From NCBI GenBank assembly GCA_947475845.1, contig CANJMO010000015.1, forward strand, positions 1 through 44,127: DNA of 44,127 nucleotides. Direction: 5' to 3'. Positions 1 to 11,275 of the stretch are shown in pieces. The notes under the pieces are model-generated. The model saw only the letters and a program-made list of their open reading frames with translations. It did not search any database and was not told the origin of the DNA. The stretch is from Caulobacteraceae bacterium (GTDB lineage Bacteria; Pseudomonadota; Alphaproteobacteria; Caulobacterales; Caulobacteraceae). The position numbers and the translations under genes are program-made. Each line of letters opens with the position of its first letter. The first letter of the stretch is position 1.

Positions 1-1
1 C

Positions 2-2179
2 GTCTGCGGCGCGCCCAACGCCCGCGCCGGCCTGACCACCATCTACGCCCCCATCGGCGCCTTCGTGCCCGGCCTCGGCGTGACCCTGGTCGAGAAGCCG
101 GTGCGCGGCGTCGTCTCCAACGGCATGCTGTGCTCCGCCGCCGAGCTTGAGCAGGTCTCCGACCTCGACGGCATCCTCGAACTGCCCGACAGCCTGAAGG
201 TCGGCACGCCCGCCTCGCAGGTGTTCGGCGCCGAAGCCGTCATCGACTTCGAGGTGACCCCCAACCGCCCCGACTGGCTCGGCGTCGCCGGCATCGCCCG
301 CGACCTCGCCGCCGCCGGCGTCGGCACGCTCAAGGAACTGCCGGTCAAGCCGGTCACGGGCGGCTTCCCCTGCCCGGTCAGCATCGACATCAAGGCCCCG
401 GAAGCCTGCCCGATGTTCGCCGGTCGCGTGATCCGCAACGTGAAGAACGGTCCCTCGCCGGCCTGGCTGCAGACCCGCCTCAAGGCCATCGGCCTCAGGC
501 CCATCAACGCCCTGGTCGACGTCACCAACCTGATCTCCTACGACCAGTGCCGGCCCCTGCACGTCTACGACATGGCCCTGCTGGTCGGCGGCGCCATCCA
601 GGCCCGCCTCGGCCATGAGGGACGCGAACACGCGCCCGAGCACCTGATCGCGCTGGACGGCAAGACCTACACCGTCACCCCCGACATGTGCGTCATCGCC
701 GACGCCTCCGGCGAGCGCCCCATCGGCCTCGGCGGCGTCATGGGCGGCGAGAGCACCGGCTGCTCCGAACCCACCACCGACGTCTTCCTCGAAAGCGCCT
801 GGTTCGACCCCCTGCGCACCGCCCAGACAGCGCGCACCACCGGCATCAACTCCGACGCCGCCTACCGCTTCGCCCGCGGCGTCGATCCCGGCTTCGTCGT
901 CTCGGGTCTGGAATTGGCCACCAGGCTGATCCTCGACCTGTGCGGCGGCGAGCCGTCGGACGTGCTGGTCGCCGGCCAGGCCCCGGCCGCCCCCGCGCCG
1001 GTCGCCTTCGACCCGGCCTATGTCCAGCGCCTGTCCGGCCTCGCCATCGCCCGCGACACCACCATCGATATCCTGGCCAAGCTCGGCTTCACGGTTGAAG
1101 GCTCCGGCTCGGCCCTCACCGTCACCCCGCCCACTTGGCGCCGCGATGTCGACGGCAAGGCGGACCTCGTCGAAGAGGTCGCCCGCATCGCCGGCTACGG
1201 CGCCCTGCCGTCCACGCCCCTGCCGCAGCTCCCCGCCGCCGTCGGCGGCGTCCTGACCCCACGCCAGGCCCGCGTCCGCGCCGCCCGCCGCGCCCTCGCC
1301 GCCCAGGGCTTCAACGAGGCAGTCACCTGGTCCTTCACCGCCACCAAGACCGCTGAGCTGTTCGGCGGCGGCCACCCATCGCTGATCCTGTCAAACCCGA
1401 TCGCGGCCGAGCTCGACTGCATGCGCCCGTCGATCCTGCCCAACCTGATCGAGGCAGCCGGCCGCAACGCGCGCCGCGGCTTCCCCGACGCCGCCCTGTT
1501 CGAGATCGGGCCGGTGTTCGCCGGCGACAAGCCGGGCGACCAGCGCACCGCCATCGCCGCCATCCTCGCCCCCCACGCCGCCCGCCGCTGGGATCACGGC
1601 GCGGCCGAAGACGTGTTCGCCATCAAGGCCGAGCTGATGGCCCTGCTGGATGAACTGGGCGCACCCACCGCCTCCCTTCAGTTGGCGCAAGGCCAGGCCG
1701 CATCCTGGTGGCATCCGGGCCAGTCGGCCCAGCTGCGCCTCGGCAAATCGGCCCTGGCCGAGTTCGGCGCGGTCCACCCCGGCGTGCTCAAGGCGCTCGA
1801 CGTCGAAGGCCCCGTCTATGCTTTCGAGATCTGGCTGGAGGCCGTGCCCGAGCCCAAGCGCAAGGCGACCAAGAGCCGTCCGGCCTGGCGCGCCTCGTCC
1901 CTGATGCCGCTGTCGCGCGATTTCGCCTTCCTAGCCCCTGAAGACATGGCTGCTGGCGACCTCGTGCGCGCCGTCCAGGGCGCCGACAAGGCCCTGATCG
2001 CTACCGTGCGGGTGTTCGACGTCTACCAGGGCAAGGGCGTGCCGGAGGGCTTCAAGTCCGTGGCGCTCGAAGCCCTGATCCAGCCGTCCGACAAGACCCT
2101 CACCGACGCCGAGATCGAGGCCCTGTCCGGCCGCATCCTGGCGGCGGCGGAGAAGGCCGGAGCGAAACTCCGGTCTTGA
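2..2179 (+). CDS. pheT: Phenylalanine-tRNA ligase beta subunit (5' partial)
   Basis: The beta chain of the alpha2/beta2 phenylalanyl-tRNA synthetase attaches Phe to tRNA(Phe) in the cytoplasm. The frame is open from base 2 with no start codon, so the first part of the N-terminal tRNA-binding OB-fold lies outside the window; 725 residues are present against roughly 800 in the family. The visible part begins in the OB-fold ([10 protein letters not shown], then [10 protein letters not shown]), continues through the B3/B4 region ([25 protein letters not shown]), the B5 segment ([22 protein letters not shown]) and ends in the ferredoxin-like anticodon-binding domain ([24 protein letters not shown]). 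pheS is expected just upstream. It converges with the next gene, the two stops being almost adjacent. Confidence 0.97.
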   Translation, partial: VCGAPNARAGLTTIYAPIGAFVPGLGVTLVEKPVRGVVSNGMLCSAAELEQVSDLDGILELPDSLKVGTPASQVFGAEAVIDFEVTPNRPDWLGVAGIARDLAAAGVGTLKELPVKPVTGGFPCPVSIDIKAPEACPMFAGRVIRNVKNGPSPAWLQTRLKAIGLRPINALVDVTNLISYDQCRPLHVYDMALLVGGAIQARLGHEGREHAPEHLIALDGKTYTVTPDMCVIADASGERPIGLGGVMGGESTGCSEPTTDVFLESAWFDPLRTAQTARTTGINSDAAYRFARGVDPGFVVSGLELATRLILDLCGGEPSDVLVAGQAPAAPAPVAFDPAYVQRLSGLAIARDTTIDILAKLGFTVEGSGSALTVTPPTWRRDVDGKADLVEEVARIAGYGALPSTPLPQLPAAVGGVLTPRQARVRAARRALAAQGFNEAVTWSFTATKTAELFGGGHPSLILSNPIAAELDCMRPSILPNLIEAAGRNARRGFPDAALFEIGPVFAGDKPGDQRTAIAAILAPHAARRWDHGAAEDVFAIKAELMALLDELGAPTASLQLAQGQAASWWHPGQSAQLRLGKSALAEFGAVHPGVLKALDVEGPVYAFEIWLEAVPEPKRKATKSRPAWRASSLMPLSRDFAFLAPEDMAAGDLVRAVQGADKALIATVRVFDVYQGKGVPEGFKSVALEALIQPSDKTLTDAEIEALSGRILAAAEKAGAKLRS

Positions 2180-2180
2180 G

Positions 2181-3470
2181 TTAGTCCTCGGTGATCAGGC
2201 TGGTGTCGCGGGTGTCGCCCATGAACACGGCGGCAGCCAAGGCCACGCCGATCATGATCGTGACGTAGATATAGAAGCCGCTCTCGTTGCCGCCGTTCTT
2301 GAACCACAGGGCGGCGTATTCCGCCGTGCCGCCGAACATCGAGTTGGCCACCGCGTAGGGCAAGGCCACGCCCAGGGCCCGCACGCCCACCGGGAACATC
2401 TCGGCCTTCACCAGCCCGGCGATCGAGGTGTAGCCCGACACGATCAGCAGCGCCGTCAGCGACAGGGCGAAGGCGATCCAGGGATCGCGCGCGGCGCCCA
2501 GCGCCGTCATGATCGGCCAGGTCGCCAGCATGCCCAGCACTCCGAACCCGACCAGCAGCGGCCGCCGCCCGATCCGGTCCGACAGGGCGCCGTAGACCGG
2601 CTGCAGCAGCATATAGACCAGCAAGGCCCCGGCGCTGATCTGGCTGGCCTGATCCTTGGTGAAGCCCGCCGTGTTGGTCAGGAACTTCTGGATGTAGGTC
2701 GTGTAGGTGTAGAATGCCAAGGAGCCCCCCGCCGTCAGGCCGAACACCAGCAGCGTCGCCTTGGGGTGGCGCACGAACAGGAACATGGTCTTGGCCCGCT
2801 CGCTGGGGGCCATGGTCTCGGCCTTGAACTGCTCGGTCTCGTGCAGATTGCGGCGTAGCCAGAACACCACCACCGCCAGCACCGCGCCGATGGCGAACGG
2901 AATCCGCCAGCCCCAGGACGCCAGGGCCGCGTCCGACATCGTCGCCTGCAGCACCAGCAGCACCGCCAGGGCGATCAGCTGGCCCGAGATCAGGGTGACG
3001 TACTGGAAGCTCGCCCAGAAGCCGCGGTTCTTCTTGCTGGCGACTTCACTGAGGTAGGTGGCGCTGGCGCCGTACTCCCCGCCCAGGGACAGGCCCTGCA
3101 GCATGCGCACGATCACCAGGATCACCGGCGCAGCCACCCCGATGGTCTGGTAGCCGGGCACGATGGCGATCACCAGCGAACCGAAGCACATCAGCCCGAC
3201 CGATGTCGTCAGCGCCTTCTTGCGGCCGTAGCGGTCGGCGTACAGGCCCATCACCCAGGCCCCGATCGGCCGCATCAGGAAGCCCACCGCGAACACCGCC
3301 GCCGCGTTCAGCAGCTCGGCGGTCTGGTCGCCCTTGGGGAAGAACACCTTGGCGAAATAGAGCGAGAAGGCCGAATAGACGTACCAGTCGTACCACTCCA
3401 CCAGATTGCCCGCGGACCCGCCGAAGATGGCTTTGATCCGCGCTGCCGGCGTCATGGTGGTGGTGGTCAT
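2181..3470 (-). CDS. MFS metabolite:H+ symporter, KgtP-like
   Basis: This 429-residue major facilitator protein with about 12 membrane helices belongs to the metabolite:H+ symporter family and most resembles alpha-ketoglutarate permease KgtP. Supporting signatures are GNLVEWYDWYVYSAFSLYFA in helix 1, FLMRPIGAW in helix 2, the cytoplasmic loop YADRYGRKKAL, and LQGLSLGGEYGASATYLSE in helices 4-5; these line up closely with E. coli KgtP from memory. It should import a carboxylate with protons. ProP-like osmolyte transport is possible but less likely. The divergent neighbour is the broken yqhA-like gene; a short inverted repeat lies upstream of the start. The substrate is inference. Confidence 0.88.
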   Translation of the reverse strand: MTTTTMTPAARIKAIFGGSAGNLVEWYDWYVYSAFSLYFAKVFFPKGDQTAELLNAAAVFAVGFLMRPIGAWVMGLYADRYGRKKALTTSVGLMCFGSLVIAIVPGYQTIGVAAPVILVIVRMLQGLSLGGEYGASATYLSEVASKKNRGFWASFQYVTLISGQLIALAVLLVLQATMSDAALASWGWRIPFAIGAVLAVVVFWLRRNLHETEQFKAETMAPSERAKTMFLFVRHPKATLLVFGLTAGGSLAFYTYTTYIQKFLTNTAGFTKDQASQISAGALLVYMLLQPVYGALSDRIGRRPLLVGFGVLGMLATWPIMTALGAARDPWIAFALSLTALLIVSGYTSIAGLVKAEMFPVGVRALGVALPYAVANSMFGGTAEYAALWFKNGGNESGFYIYVTIMIGVALAAAVFMGDTRDTSLITED

Positions 3471-3520
3471 GGTCTTCCCCCGGGCAAGCGGCCGATCTTC
3501 GCCCGCCGCCTGACATCAAA

Positions 3521-3536
3521 TGCATTCCTGTATGCA
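3521..3536. promoter_or_regulatory. Short inverted repeat upstream of the symporter gene
   Basis: TGCAT-N6-ATGCA lies 51 bases upstream of the symporter start and about 85 bases before the divergent yqhA-like gene. It has the size of a GntR- or LacI-type half-site pair, but no regulator gene is nearby. It could be chance. Confidence 0.25.
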
Positions 3537-3619
3537 ACTGGTCAATTGCCGGGACGCGCCCTGCGGCCTTGATCTTGCCCAGCCAGGCTGCGCTTGCTGC
3601 CGCCAGCCCCGGAGTGCGC

Positions 3620-4156
3620 ATGCCCGAATCCAAACCCAAACCCCTCGCCGAACGCATCCTGGAGCAAGGCCTGTTCTAGGCCCGCTGGCTGATGGCGCCC
3701 TTCTATCTGGGCCTGGTCCTGGCTCTGGTGGCGGTTCTGGTGGTCTTCGCCAACGAGCTGATCCACGAGCTGCCGCACCTGTTCAGCATGAAGCCCGAGG
3801 ACGCGATCCTGCTCGCCCTGTCGCTGATCGACCTGTCCTTGGCCGGCAACCTGCTCTTGATCGTCACCTTCTCCGGCTACGAGAACTTCGTCTCCAAGAT
3901 CGACACCGGCGCCCACGAGGACCGGCCCTCATGGATGGGCACGGTCGACTTCTCCGGCCTAAAGATGAAGCTGATCGCCTCCATCGTGGCGATCTCGGCC
4001 ATCGCCCTGCTGCGCGCCTTCATGCGTCTGGGCGAGGATGGCCAGATAGACGAGCCGAGGCTTCTGTGGATGGTGGTCATCCACGTCACCTTCGTCGTCT
4101 CGGGCGTGCTGTTGGCGCTGATGGACTGGCTGGCTTCGAAAGCCGACAGTCACTGA
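3620..4156 (+). pseudogene. YqhA/UPF0114 family membrane protein interrupted by an in-frame TAG
   Basis: From ATG 3620 the frame reads MPESKPKPLAERILEQGLF, then TAG (3677-3679), then ARWLMAPFYLGL and a full YqhA-type protein to TGA at 4156. The segment before the stop matches the conserved YqhA N-terminus (compare E. coli RFLENAMYASRWLLAP), so the stop sits inside the conserved part of the protein. Downstream hallmarks are intact: LPHLFSMKPEDAILL, LIVTFSGYENFVS, LKMKLIASIVAISAI. About 178 residues and three to four membrane helices would result without the stop. Reinitiation at ATG 3692 would remove the start of helix 1. Function of the family is unknown. Sequencing error, recent nonsense mutation or internal initiation are all possible. 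Confidence 0.8.
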
Positions 4157-4157
4157 C

Positions 4158-4760
4158 CTAGAACGGCAGCAGGTTGCGCTTCCGCGAATAGGACAGGTAG
4201 CCGAGATTGGTGCCCAGGCGCAGGCCGACGCCGGCCCGGATCGGGGCCAGGGTGATGTCGTCGGCGCGCTGGTAGTTCACGCCCATGCCGCCCACCAGAT
4301 AGGCCGAGCCCTCGACGCCGGGGAAGCGCTGGTACACATCGCGCGGCTCCTGCAGGCCGTAGCACAGGGTGAAGGTGCGCGAAGCGTTGCCGCCCAGGTC
4401 CCAGCCGATCGACGGCCCCTGCCAGAACACCGTCACCGGCTCCTGGTTCTTCATATAGAGCAGGCCCTTGCCGTAGCGCAGGCCGATGGTGATGGCGGCC
4501 GAAACCTCTTCCCCGGCGATGTAGCCGGTGGGGTTGCCGTTCTCCTTGAACACCTTGGTGATCACCGCGCCCGCCGCCTCGGCGGTCACGCCGAAGAAGT
4601 CGGACACCTTGTTGACCAGCTCATCCAGGGTAAAGGCTTCGGCCTTCGGGCGCGCCGGGAAATTGGGCTGCTGATTGGGCGGCGGCGGGCCGCCGTTCTG
4701 CGCCAGCGCTTGGGTGGCGACCAGGCTGAGGCCGGAAGCGATGAGCACGCGGCGGTCCAT
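4158..4760 (-). CDS. DUF1134 envelope protein (EipA-like)
   Basis: A 200-residue secreted protein of the DUF1134 family, whose Brucella member EipA supports envelope integrity. A signal peptide is visible at residues 1-20 (MDRRVLIASGLSLVATQALA) followed by a proline-rich linker. The core carries the family segments FTLDELVNKVSDFFGVTAEA, GYIAGEE, GLRYGKGLLYMK, IGWDLGGNASRTFTLCYGL and YLVGGMGVNYQR, ending near GLRLGTNLGYLSYS. It acts in the periplasm, probably in envelope assembly; the exact function is not known. It is the last gene of a minus-strand run after the HiPIP gene, separated by 89 bases, and its end lies one base from the yqhA-like gene. Confidence 0.88.
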   Translation of the reverse strand: MDRRVLIASGLSLVATQALAQNGGPPPPNQQPNFPARPKAEAFTLDELVNKVSDFFGVTAEAAGAVITKVFKENGNPTGYIAGEEVSAAITIGLRYGKGLLYMKNQEPVTVFWQGPSIGWDLGGNASRTFTLCYGLQEPRDVYQRFPGVEGSAYLVGGMGVNYQRADDITLAPIRAGVGLRLGTNLGYLSYSRKRNLLPF

Positions 4761-4849
4761 AGGCGAATCTCCTTCAAGAAGCTTTTCAGCCTCTACTGCC
4801 CCTATGGCCTGTTTTGGGCGCGCCGCTTTAATGTCCGGTTAACCGCGAT

Positions 4850-5101
4850 TTAATCCGCGATCTCGAACAGGTCGCACCAGCCGTCCGGGCTGACCTTGCC
4901 CAGCACCGCCTTGCAGCCGTCCGGCGCCTGAAACAGGGTGCAGGTGGCGCAGGCGCGGATGTCCATCGGATGGTCCTGGTACTTGGCCCGCGCCTGGGAC
5001 ACCTTGCGCCGCGGCTTCGGCTTAATCGCCGCGCGCGCGGAAGCAGCGGCGAGCACGCCCGCCGCCGCCAGTCCGCTCACGAAACGCCGCCGCGTCGCCA
5101 T
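4850..5101 (-). CDS. High-potential iron-sulfur protein (HiPIP), Tat-exported
   Basis: A small 83-residue protein carrying one [4Fe-4S] cluster for periplasmic electron transfer. Four cysteines are spaced as in HiPIPs: C51-x2-C54-x8-C63-x12-C76, with the family's G-W-C ending (DGWCDLFE). The N-terminus [20 protein letters not shown] is a twin-arginine leader with a likely cut after SARA near residue 24. This start is chosen because its A overlaps the TGA of the amidohydrolase upstream (TGATG on the minus strand), implying translational coupling. A longer frame continues upstream inside the amidohydrolase but has no HiPIP content. Its partner is unknown; the coupling points to the amidohydrolase. 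Confidence 0.88.
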   Translation of the reverse strand: MATRRRFVSGLAAAGVLAAASARAAIKPKPRRKVSQARAKYQDHPMDIRACATCTLFQAPDGCKAVLGKVSPDGWCDLFEIAD

Positions 5102-6624
5102 CAGGCGAAGACGTTGTGGTCCATCGGCCCCGGCGCGGCATAGCCGTAGCGCAGGTTGCTGGGCTCGGCGCCCGACTGCTCGTAGGCCACCTTCAAAGCG
5201 GTCAGCTTGTCCTTGGCCATCGCCGCCTCGGCCTGCTTCTGATCGACCTTGTACAGCCGTGCGTTGTTGCCGCCGAAGATCGCGCTCTTGATCGGCCCGT
5301 CCGCCGCCCCGATCGGCTTGAAGCGATGCTTCTTCTGCATGTCCTCGGGGATCTCCAGCCGCCGCAGGCCCTCGATCTGCCACTGCGGCGAGCCGGTCCA
5401 CACCGCGTCGGTGCCCCAGCAGACGTGGTCGGGGCCCATGTCGCGCAACAGGATGCCCATCAGCGCCGCCGTCACCTTCGGCTCGGCCACCAGGGTCGTG
5501 GCGAACAGCTGGCCGGTGTCGGCGTAGACGTTGTTGACCCCGTACTTCTGCGGCACGTCCGCCAGGTCGCTGACCCACGAGATGCGCCCGGTCCGCTCGA
5601 ACTCGCGCAGCGCCACCGCCGGGTCGCCGCCGACATGGCGATAGGCCGAGTGGTAGATGATGAAGTTCAGGTCCGGCCAGTCCTTGGCCGCCTTGCCCAC
5701 GTCGCTGGCGTCGGTGAACGGGCGCAGCTTGGGATAGGTCTTGTCCATGGTCGGCGGGAACAGCCCCTTGTGCACGCAGACGTTCTTGATGCCCGCCTTC
5801 ACGAACTTCTCGTAACCCTTGTAGGCGACCTTCTCGTCGTCCAGGCGCCAGGGGTAGCGGCTGATATCCTTGTGGGTGTTGTCGCCGATCGTATAGCCCT
5901 TCATCGACTCAGGCTTCAGTTCGATCGCCTGATCGATCGCGTCCAGCCAGCCCGGCTGCCCCGGCGTGAAGATCGCGTGCGAGAACAGCCGGCGCGAACC
6001 GAACCGCTCGTTCACCTTGGCCCGCGCCTGCGCCATCTGCTGGTTGGTCAGGAACCAGTCCTTGACGATGTCCGACGGCGCCGATGAGATCAGCACGATC
6101 TTGGTGTCGCTATCGAGGAACATCTCCTTGATATAGTTGTCGTATTTCAGGTCCGCGATGGTCTGGGGCTTGCCCACCAGATCCTTGTTCCAGCCGGCCT
6201 TGCCGACCGCGTTGCGCATGGCGACGAAGGTCATGTTGGTGGTGTCGTCGCGCAGGAAGTGGGTGTGCATGTCCATGATGAACTGCCCCTTCAGACCCTG
6301 CGCCCGGGCATTGGCGATCTCCGGCGTCTGGGCCTCGGCCCGGCTGGCCTCGAACACCCCGCCGCCGAAGGTCTCGTTGATCGCGACATAGGCCGCCGCC
6401 ATCCCCGCCGCCGTCTGGAAGAACTGACGTCGCGACACGCCATGCCGCCGCGCCTGCTCGTCGCCGATCGCCAGCAGCCGCGCCTCTAGTTCGCGCTGCC
6501 TCGGGCTCTGCGGCTGAGGGAAATATTCGTCGCTCGACACCGCCTGCGTCGGGATCGGCATGAAGTGCGGCAGTTCCTCGCCCGGGATCAGCTTCGCCCG
6601 GTCTTCGTCCGTCAGAAGGCCCAT
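5101..6624 (-). CDS. Amidohydrolase 2 family protein with displaced Tat motif
   Basis: A 507-residue metal-dependent hydrolase of the amidohydrolase_2 type (TIM barrel). The metal motif DMHTHF lies near residue 118; later barrel elements include [23 protein letters not shown] and [14 protein letters not shown], and the C-terminal segment [10 protein letters not shown] is typical. The start is ATG 6624; the same frame continues open far upstream only because lepA's antisense strand lacks stops. The twin-arginine motif SRRQFF is at residues 64-69, followed by an alanine-rich stretch and an AEA-Q cleavage-like site, so the leader has an unusually long charged n-region. An in-frame GTG at codon 63 is a less likely start. 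Substrate unknown; decarboxylase or lactonase activities occur in this family. Confidence 0.85.
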   Translation of the reverse strand: MGLLTDEDRAKLIPGEELPHFMPIPTQAVSSDEYFPQPQSPRQRELEARLLAIGDEQARRHGVSRRQFFQTAAGMAAAYVAINETFGGGVFEASRAEAQTPEIANARAQGLKGQFIMDMHTHFLRDDTTNMTFVAMRNAVGKAGWNKDLVGKPQTIADLKYDNYIKEMFLDSDTKIVLISSAPSDIVKDWFLTNQQMAQARAKVNERFGSRRLFSHAIFTPGQPGWLDAIDQAIELKPESMKGYTIGDNTHKDISRYPWRLDDEKVAYKGYEKFVKAGIKNVCVHKGLFPPTMDKTYPKLRPFTDASDVGKAAKDWPDLNFIIYHSAYRHVGGDPAVALREFERTGRISWVSDLADVPQKYGVNNVYADTGQLFATTLVAEPKVTAALMGILLRDMGPDHVCWGTDAVWTGSPQWQIEGLRRLEIPEDMQKKHRFKPIGAADGPIKSAIFGGNNARLYKVDQKQAEAAMAKDKLTALKVAYEQSGAEPSNLRYGYAAPGPMDHNVFA

Positions 6625-6774
6625 GTTCCTCACCTGTTTTTCTTGTCTTGGCGGGCAACGAGGCGCGCCGAGGCCGCAAGCGTCGTTATACAGACCGTCA
6701 TACAACAGCGGCCCCGGCGCTCCGTCAACGCGCGCCCTCTCGCACTCGCGCGGAGATGTGCTAGACGCACGCCC

Positions 6775-8580
<1,806 letters not shown>

Positions 8581-9372
8581 ATGGCCCAGCCGCCGCTCCG
8601 CGGCCTCTCCCGCTCGCGGGAGAGGGGGACCGCGAAGCGGTGGAGAGGGCATGCCGCGCTTACAGCGCTGGCCGCCGCCCTTCTCGCCTGCGCCTGCTCG
8701 CCCGCCAAACCCGACAAGGCCGCCGACGCCGCGCCACTGTCGCGCGACATGGACGCCGTCTTCCAGCTCGCCTTCGGCTCCCTCGCCCCCTCCCCGCGCG
8801 AGATCGAGCGCAAGGGCAAGAAGGTCGACATCGAATACTCCCCGTCCCACATTCAGGATCTCGGCGACGGCCGCATCGCCCTGATCTCCACCGGCGTCTC
8901 GCCCGACGGCTGCAGCCCTTGCGCCCGCGCCGTGGCCATCACCTACCTCGCGCGCACGGGTGCGAGCTACCGCGTCACCAACCAGTGGCTCGACCTCGGC
9001 GCCATCGGCAACCTCGGCGAGAAGCCCGACGCGCGCTTCCGCGAGGACCTGTTCGAAAAGCCCGCGCTCGACATCGAGATGCCGAACGAGAACCAGGGCT
9101 GCAACGAGGTCACCGGCACGCTCTACGAGCTTCTGCCCACCGGCCCCGCCCTGCGCGCCGCGGGCATCAGCACCCACCGTTCCAACGTCGCCATGGGCGG
9201 CATCCGCGTCGGTCTACAGGTCGACGACTACGGCGACATCCTGGCCGATCAGAAGGGCAAGCGCTTCATCGTGCGCTATCGCGGCACCTATCCGGGCGAG
9301 GTCCCTTACGCGCCGGGCGGCGCGGACGGCCTGTGGCTGCCGCAGAACGGGTTCAAGATTCCGGTGTGCTGA
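8581..9372 (+). CDS. Putative lipoprotein with repeat-derived N-terminus
   Basis: A 263-residue protein I do not recognise. The start ATG follows the lepA stop without a gap, so it is probably translationally coupled. Residues 8-25 are encoded by a dispersed palindromic repeat (see 8604-8656), which supplies the basic n-region of the signal peptide (RSRERGTAKRWRGH). A hydrophobic stretch and lipobox LLAC at C37 follow, so the mature protein should be lipid-anchored in the envelope. The mature part has cysteines in CSPCAR, GCNEVTG and at the very C-terminus (PVC), suggesting disulfides. No other start codon lies between the repeat and the hydrophobic segment, so the repeat must be translated if the gene is functional. 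Function unknown. Confidence 0.7.
   Translation: MAQPPLRGLSRSRERGTAKRWRGHAALTALAAALLACACSPAKPDKAADAAPLSRDMDAVFQLAFGSLAPSPREIERKGKKVDIEYSPSHIQDLGDGRIALISTGVSPDGCSPCARAVAITYLARTGASYRVTNQWLDLGAIGNLGEKPDARFREDLFEKPALDIEMPNENQGCNEVTGTLYELLPTGPALRAAGISTHRSNVAMGGIRVGLQVDDYGDILADQKGKRFIVRYRGTYPGEVPYAPGGADGLWLPQNGFKIPVC
8604..8656 (+). repeat. Two-hairpin dispersed repeat, copy 1
   Basis: 53 bp made of a 9-bp hairpin (CTCTCCCGC-TC-GCGGGAGAG), GGGACC-type linker sequence, a second hairpin (ACCGC-GAA-GCGGT), then GGAGAGGGCATGCC. It is nearly identical to the inverse strand of 35645-35697, differing at two bases that pair with each other. It is translated as part of the lipoprotein gene here. Confidence 0.9.
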
Positions 9373-9548
9373 GAGCCAAGCGTGGCCTTGCGTCCGCCGC
9401 AATCGCTCCCACATAATCCCTCGCGGGCCGGGCCCCTCTGGCGATCAGGCGATCGCGATGTCGGACCGCATCGGGTGCGCCCGATGCTCAAGGCTGGGAC
9501 CCTCCAGACATAAGCGAACGGCGCCCCCTCATTGTTGAGGAGCATGCT

Positions 9549-10496
9549 GTGAACCGTACCAAGACCTACATGTTGCTGGCGGCGCTGACCGCCCTGTTCA
9601 TCGGCGTCGGCTATGTCATCGGCGGTCCCGCCGGCATGCTGATCGCCTTCGCCCTGGCGGCGGGGATGAACCTGTTCTCCTACTGGAACGCCGACAAGAT
9701 CGTGCTGTCGATGTACGGCGCGAAGCCGGTCGACGAGAGCGACCGCGAACCGCTGATCGCCACCTTCGTCACTGACGTCTACGCCCTGGCGGACGGCGCC
9801 GGCCTGCCCCGCCCCAAGGTGCACATCGTCGATAGCGACCAGCCCAATGCCTTCGCCACCGGCCGCGACCCGGCCCACGCCGCCGTCTGCGCCAACACCG
9901 GCCTGCTGCGCATGCTGAGCCGGGCCGAGATCCGCGGCGTCATGGCCCATGAGCTGGCCCACGTCATGAACCGCGACACCCTGACCATGACCATCACCGC
10001 GACCTTGGCGGGCGCCATCTCGTCCCTGGCCAACATCGCCATGTTCGCCTCCATGTTCGGCGGACGGCGCGACGAGGAAGGCAGCCATGGCGGCATGATC
10101 GGAACCATCGCCGCGGCCATGATCGCGCCCTTCGCCGCGGCCCTGGTGCAGATGGGCGTGTCGCGTTCGCGCGAATACGAAGCCGACCGCGTCGGGGCCG
10201 AGCTATCGGGCGATCCCAAGGCCCTGGCCTCGGCCCTCGGCAAGATCGAGGCCTACGCCCGCGGCCTGCCCAACTATCCGGCCGAGGCCCATCCCGCGAC
10301 CGCGCACCTGTTCATCATCAATCCGCTGTCCAGCGGGCGGATCACCGATGGCCTGTTCTCGACCCACCCGGCGACGCAGAACCGGATCGACGCCCTGATG
10401 CGGATGACCAAGCGCGGCTGGACCCCTCCGGCGGCGACCATCGCCACCTCGGTCCCGCAGACGGTCGGCGGCGTGCGCAAAGGCCCCTGGGGCTAG
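9549..10496 (+). CDS. htpX: Membrane zinc metalloprotease HtpX
   Basis: An M48-family protease of 315 residues that degrades misfolded inner-membrane proteins. Two N-terminal membrane helices (about residues 8-45) precede the zinc motif HELAH at 134-138 ([13 protein letters not shown]); the third ligand Glu lies in [10 protein letters not shown]. Further helices lie near residues 150-200, and [10 protein letters not shown] near the C-terminus is characteristic of the family. GTG 9549 is the likely start, with GAGGAG seven bases upstream. The product is normally part of the heat-shock or envelope-stress response; I could not identify a convincing heat-shock promoter in the 176 bases upstream. 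It converges with the PAP2 gene, sharing CTAG as both stops. Confidence 0.95.
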   Translation: MNRTKTYMLLAALTALFIGVGYVIGGPAGMLIAFALAAGMNLFSYWNADKIVLSMYGAKPVDESDREPLIATFVTDVYALADGAGLPRPKVHIVDSDQPNAFATGRDPAHAAVCANTGLLRMLSRAEIRGVMAHELAHVMNRDTLTMTITATLAGAISSLANIAMFASMFGGRRDEEGSHGGMIGTIAAAMIAPFAAALVQMGVSRSREYEADRVGAELSGDPKALASALGKIEAYARGLPNYPAEAHPATAHLFIINPLSSGRITDGLFSTHPATQNRIDALMRMTKRGWTPPAATIATSVPQTVGGVRKGPWG

Positions 10497-11275
10497 GCGC
10501 CTTCCGAAAGGGCGCCCACGTCTTCGCCCTGCGCCGTCAGATCATCGTCCTTGGCCGCCTTGGTCAGCGACTTGCCCATCATCCGCTCGAACAGAAGCGC
10601 CAGGCTCCAGCATATCAGCGCCCAGGCCGCGCCGACGCACCAGCCGGCCAGCACATCGGTCGGCCAGTGGACCCCGAGGTAGACCCGGCTGCAGCCCACC
10701 AGCACGGTCAGGATGACCGCCGCCGTCAGGGCGTAGACACGCACCCGCCGCCGCTGGGCGAAGTGGGCGATCAGGGCGCCGAGGGTCAGGTAGACCGTAG
10801 CGCTGAGGGTGGCGTGGCCCGATGGGAAGCTGGCGTTGATCGCCGGGGCCAGATGCAGAACCATCGGCGGCCGGTCCCGCTGGAACACATCCTTCAGCAA
10901 GCCGGTCAGCAGCATCCCGCCGACCGAGGCCGCCAGCAGCAGCCCGCCCTCGCGCACCCGGCGCAGAGAGAACACCAGGCCGCACACCAGAATGACGATG
11001 ATCGACAATACCGTGATCGACCCCAGCGAGGTCACATCGGTCGCCGCCGTCGTCACCCACCAAGGACCGATGGGTACGCCCGGCTGTCCGGGCTGGCGCA
11101 GGCCGTAGATGATGGCGGTGTCGAAGGCGTGGGTGTCGCCCTCGCCCACTTCGTCGGCGATGTTGAGGAACCCCCACAGGAAGGCGCCGACGGTCAGCAC
11201 CACCGCGATCGGCCCGATTTCGCGCCGGGCCAGCGCCAGCAGGCCGCTGGTGCGGCGCTCCAGGAAATCTTTCAT
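10493..11275 (-). CDS. PAP2-family membrane phosphatase
   Basis: A 260-residue integral membrane phosphatase. The three PAP2 motifs are intact: [10 protein letters not shown] (KX6RP), PSGHAT, and [12 protein letters not shown] (SRX5HX3D), with the catalytic histidines in motifs 2 and 3. About six membrane helices are visible, the first near residues 22-40, with a long periplasmic loop before motif 1. Likely substrates are lipid phosphates such as undecaprenyl pyrophosphate or phosphatidic acid; which one cannot be decided. A charged cytoplasmic tail of about 30 residues follows the last helix. Its stop overlaps that of htpX by four bases. Confidence 0.88.
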   Translation of the reverse strand: MKDFLERRTSGLLALARREIGPIAVVLTVGAFLWGFLNIADEVGEGDTHAFDTAIIYGLRQPGQPGVPIGPWWVTTAATDVTSLGSITVLSIIVILVCGLVFSLRRVREGGLLLAASVGGMLLTGLLKDVFQRDRPPMVLHLAPAINASFPSGHATLSATVYLTLGALIAHFAQRRRVRVYALTAAVILTVLVGCSRVYLGVHWPTDVLAGWCVGAAWALICWSLALLFERMMGKSLTKAAKDDDLTAQGEDVGALSEGA

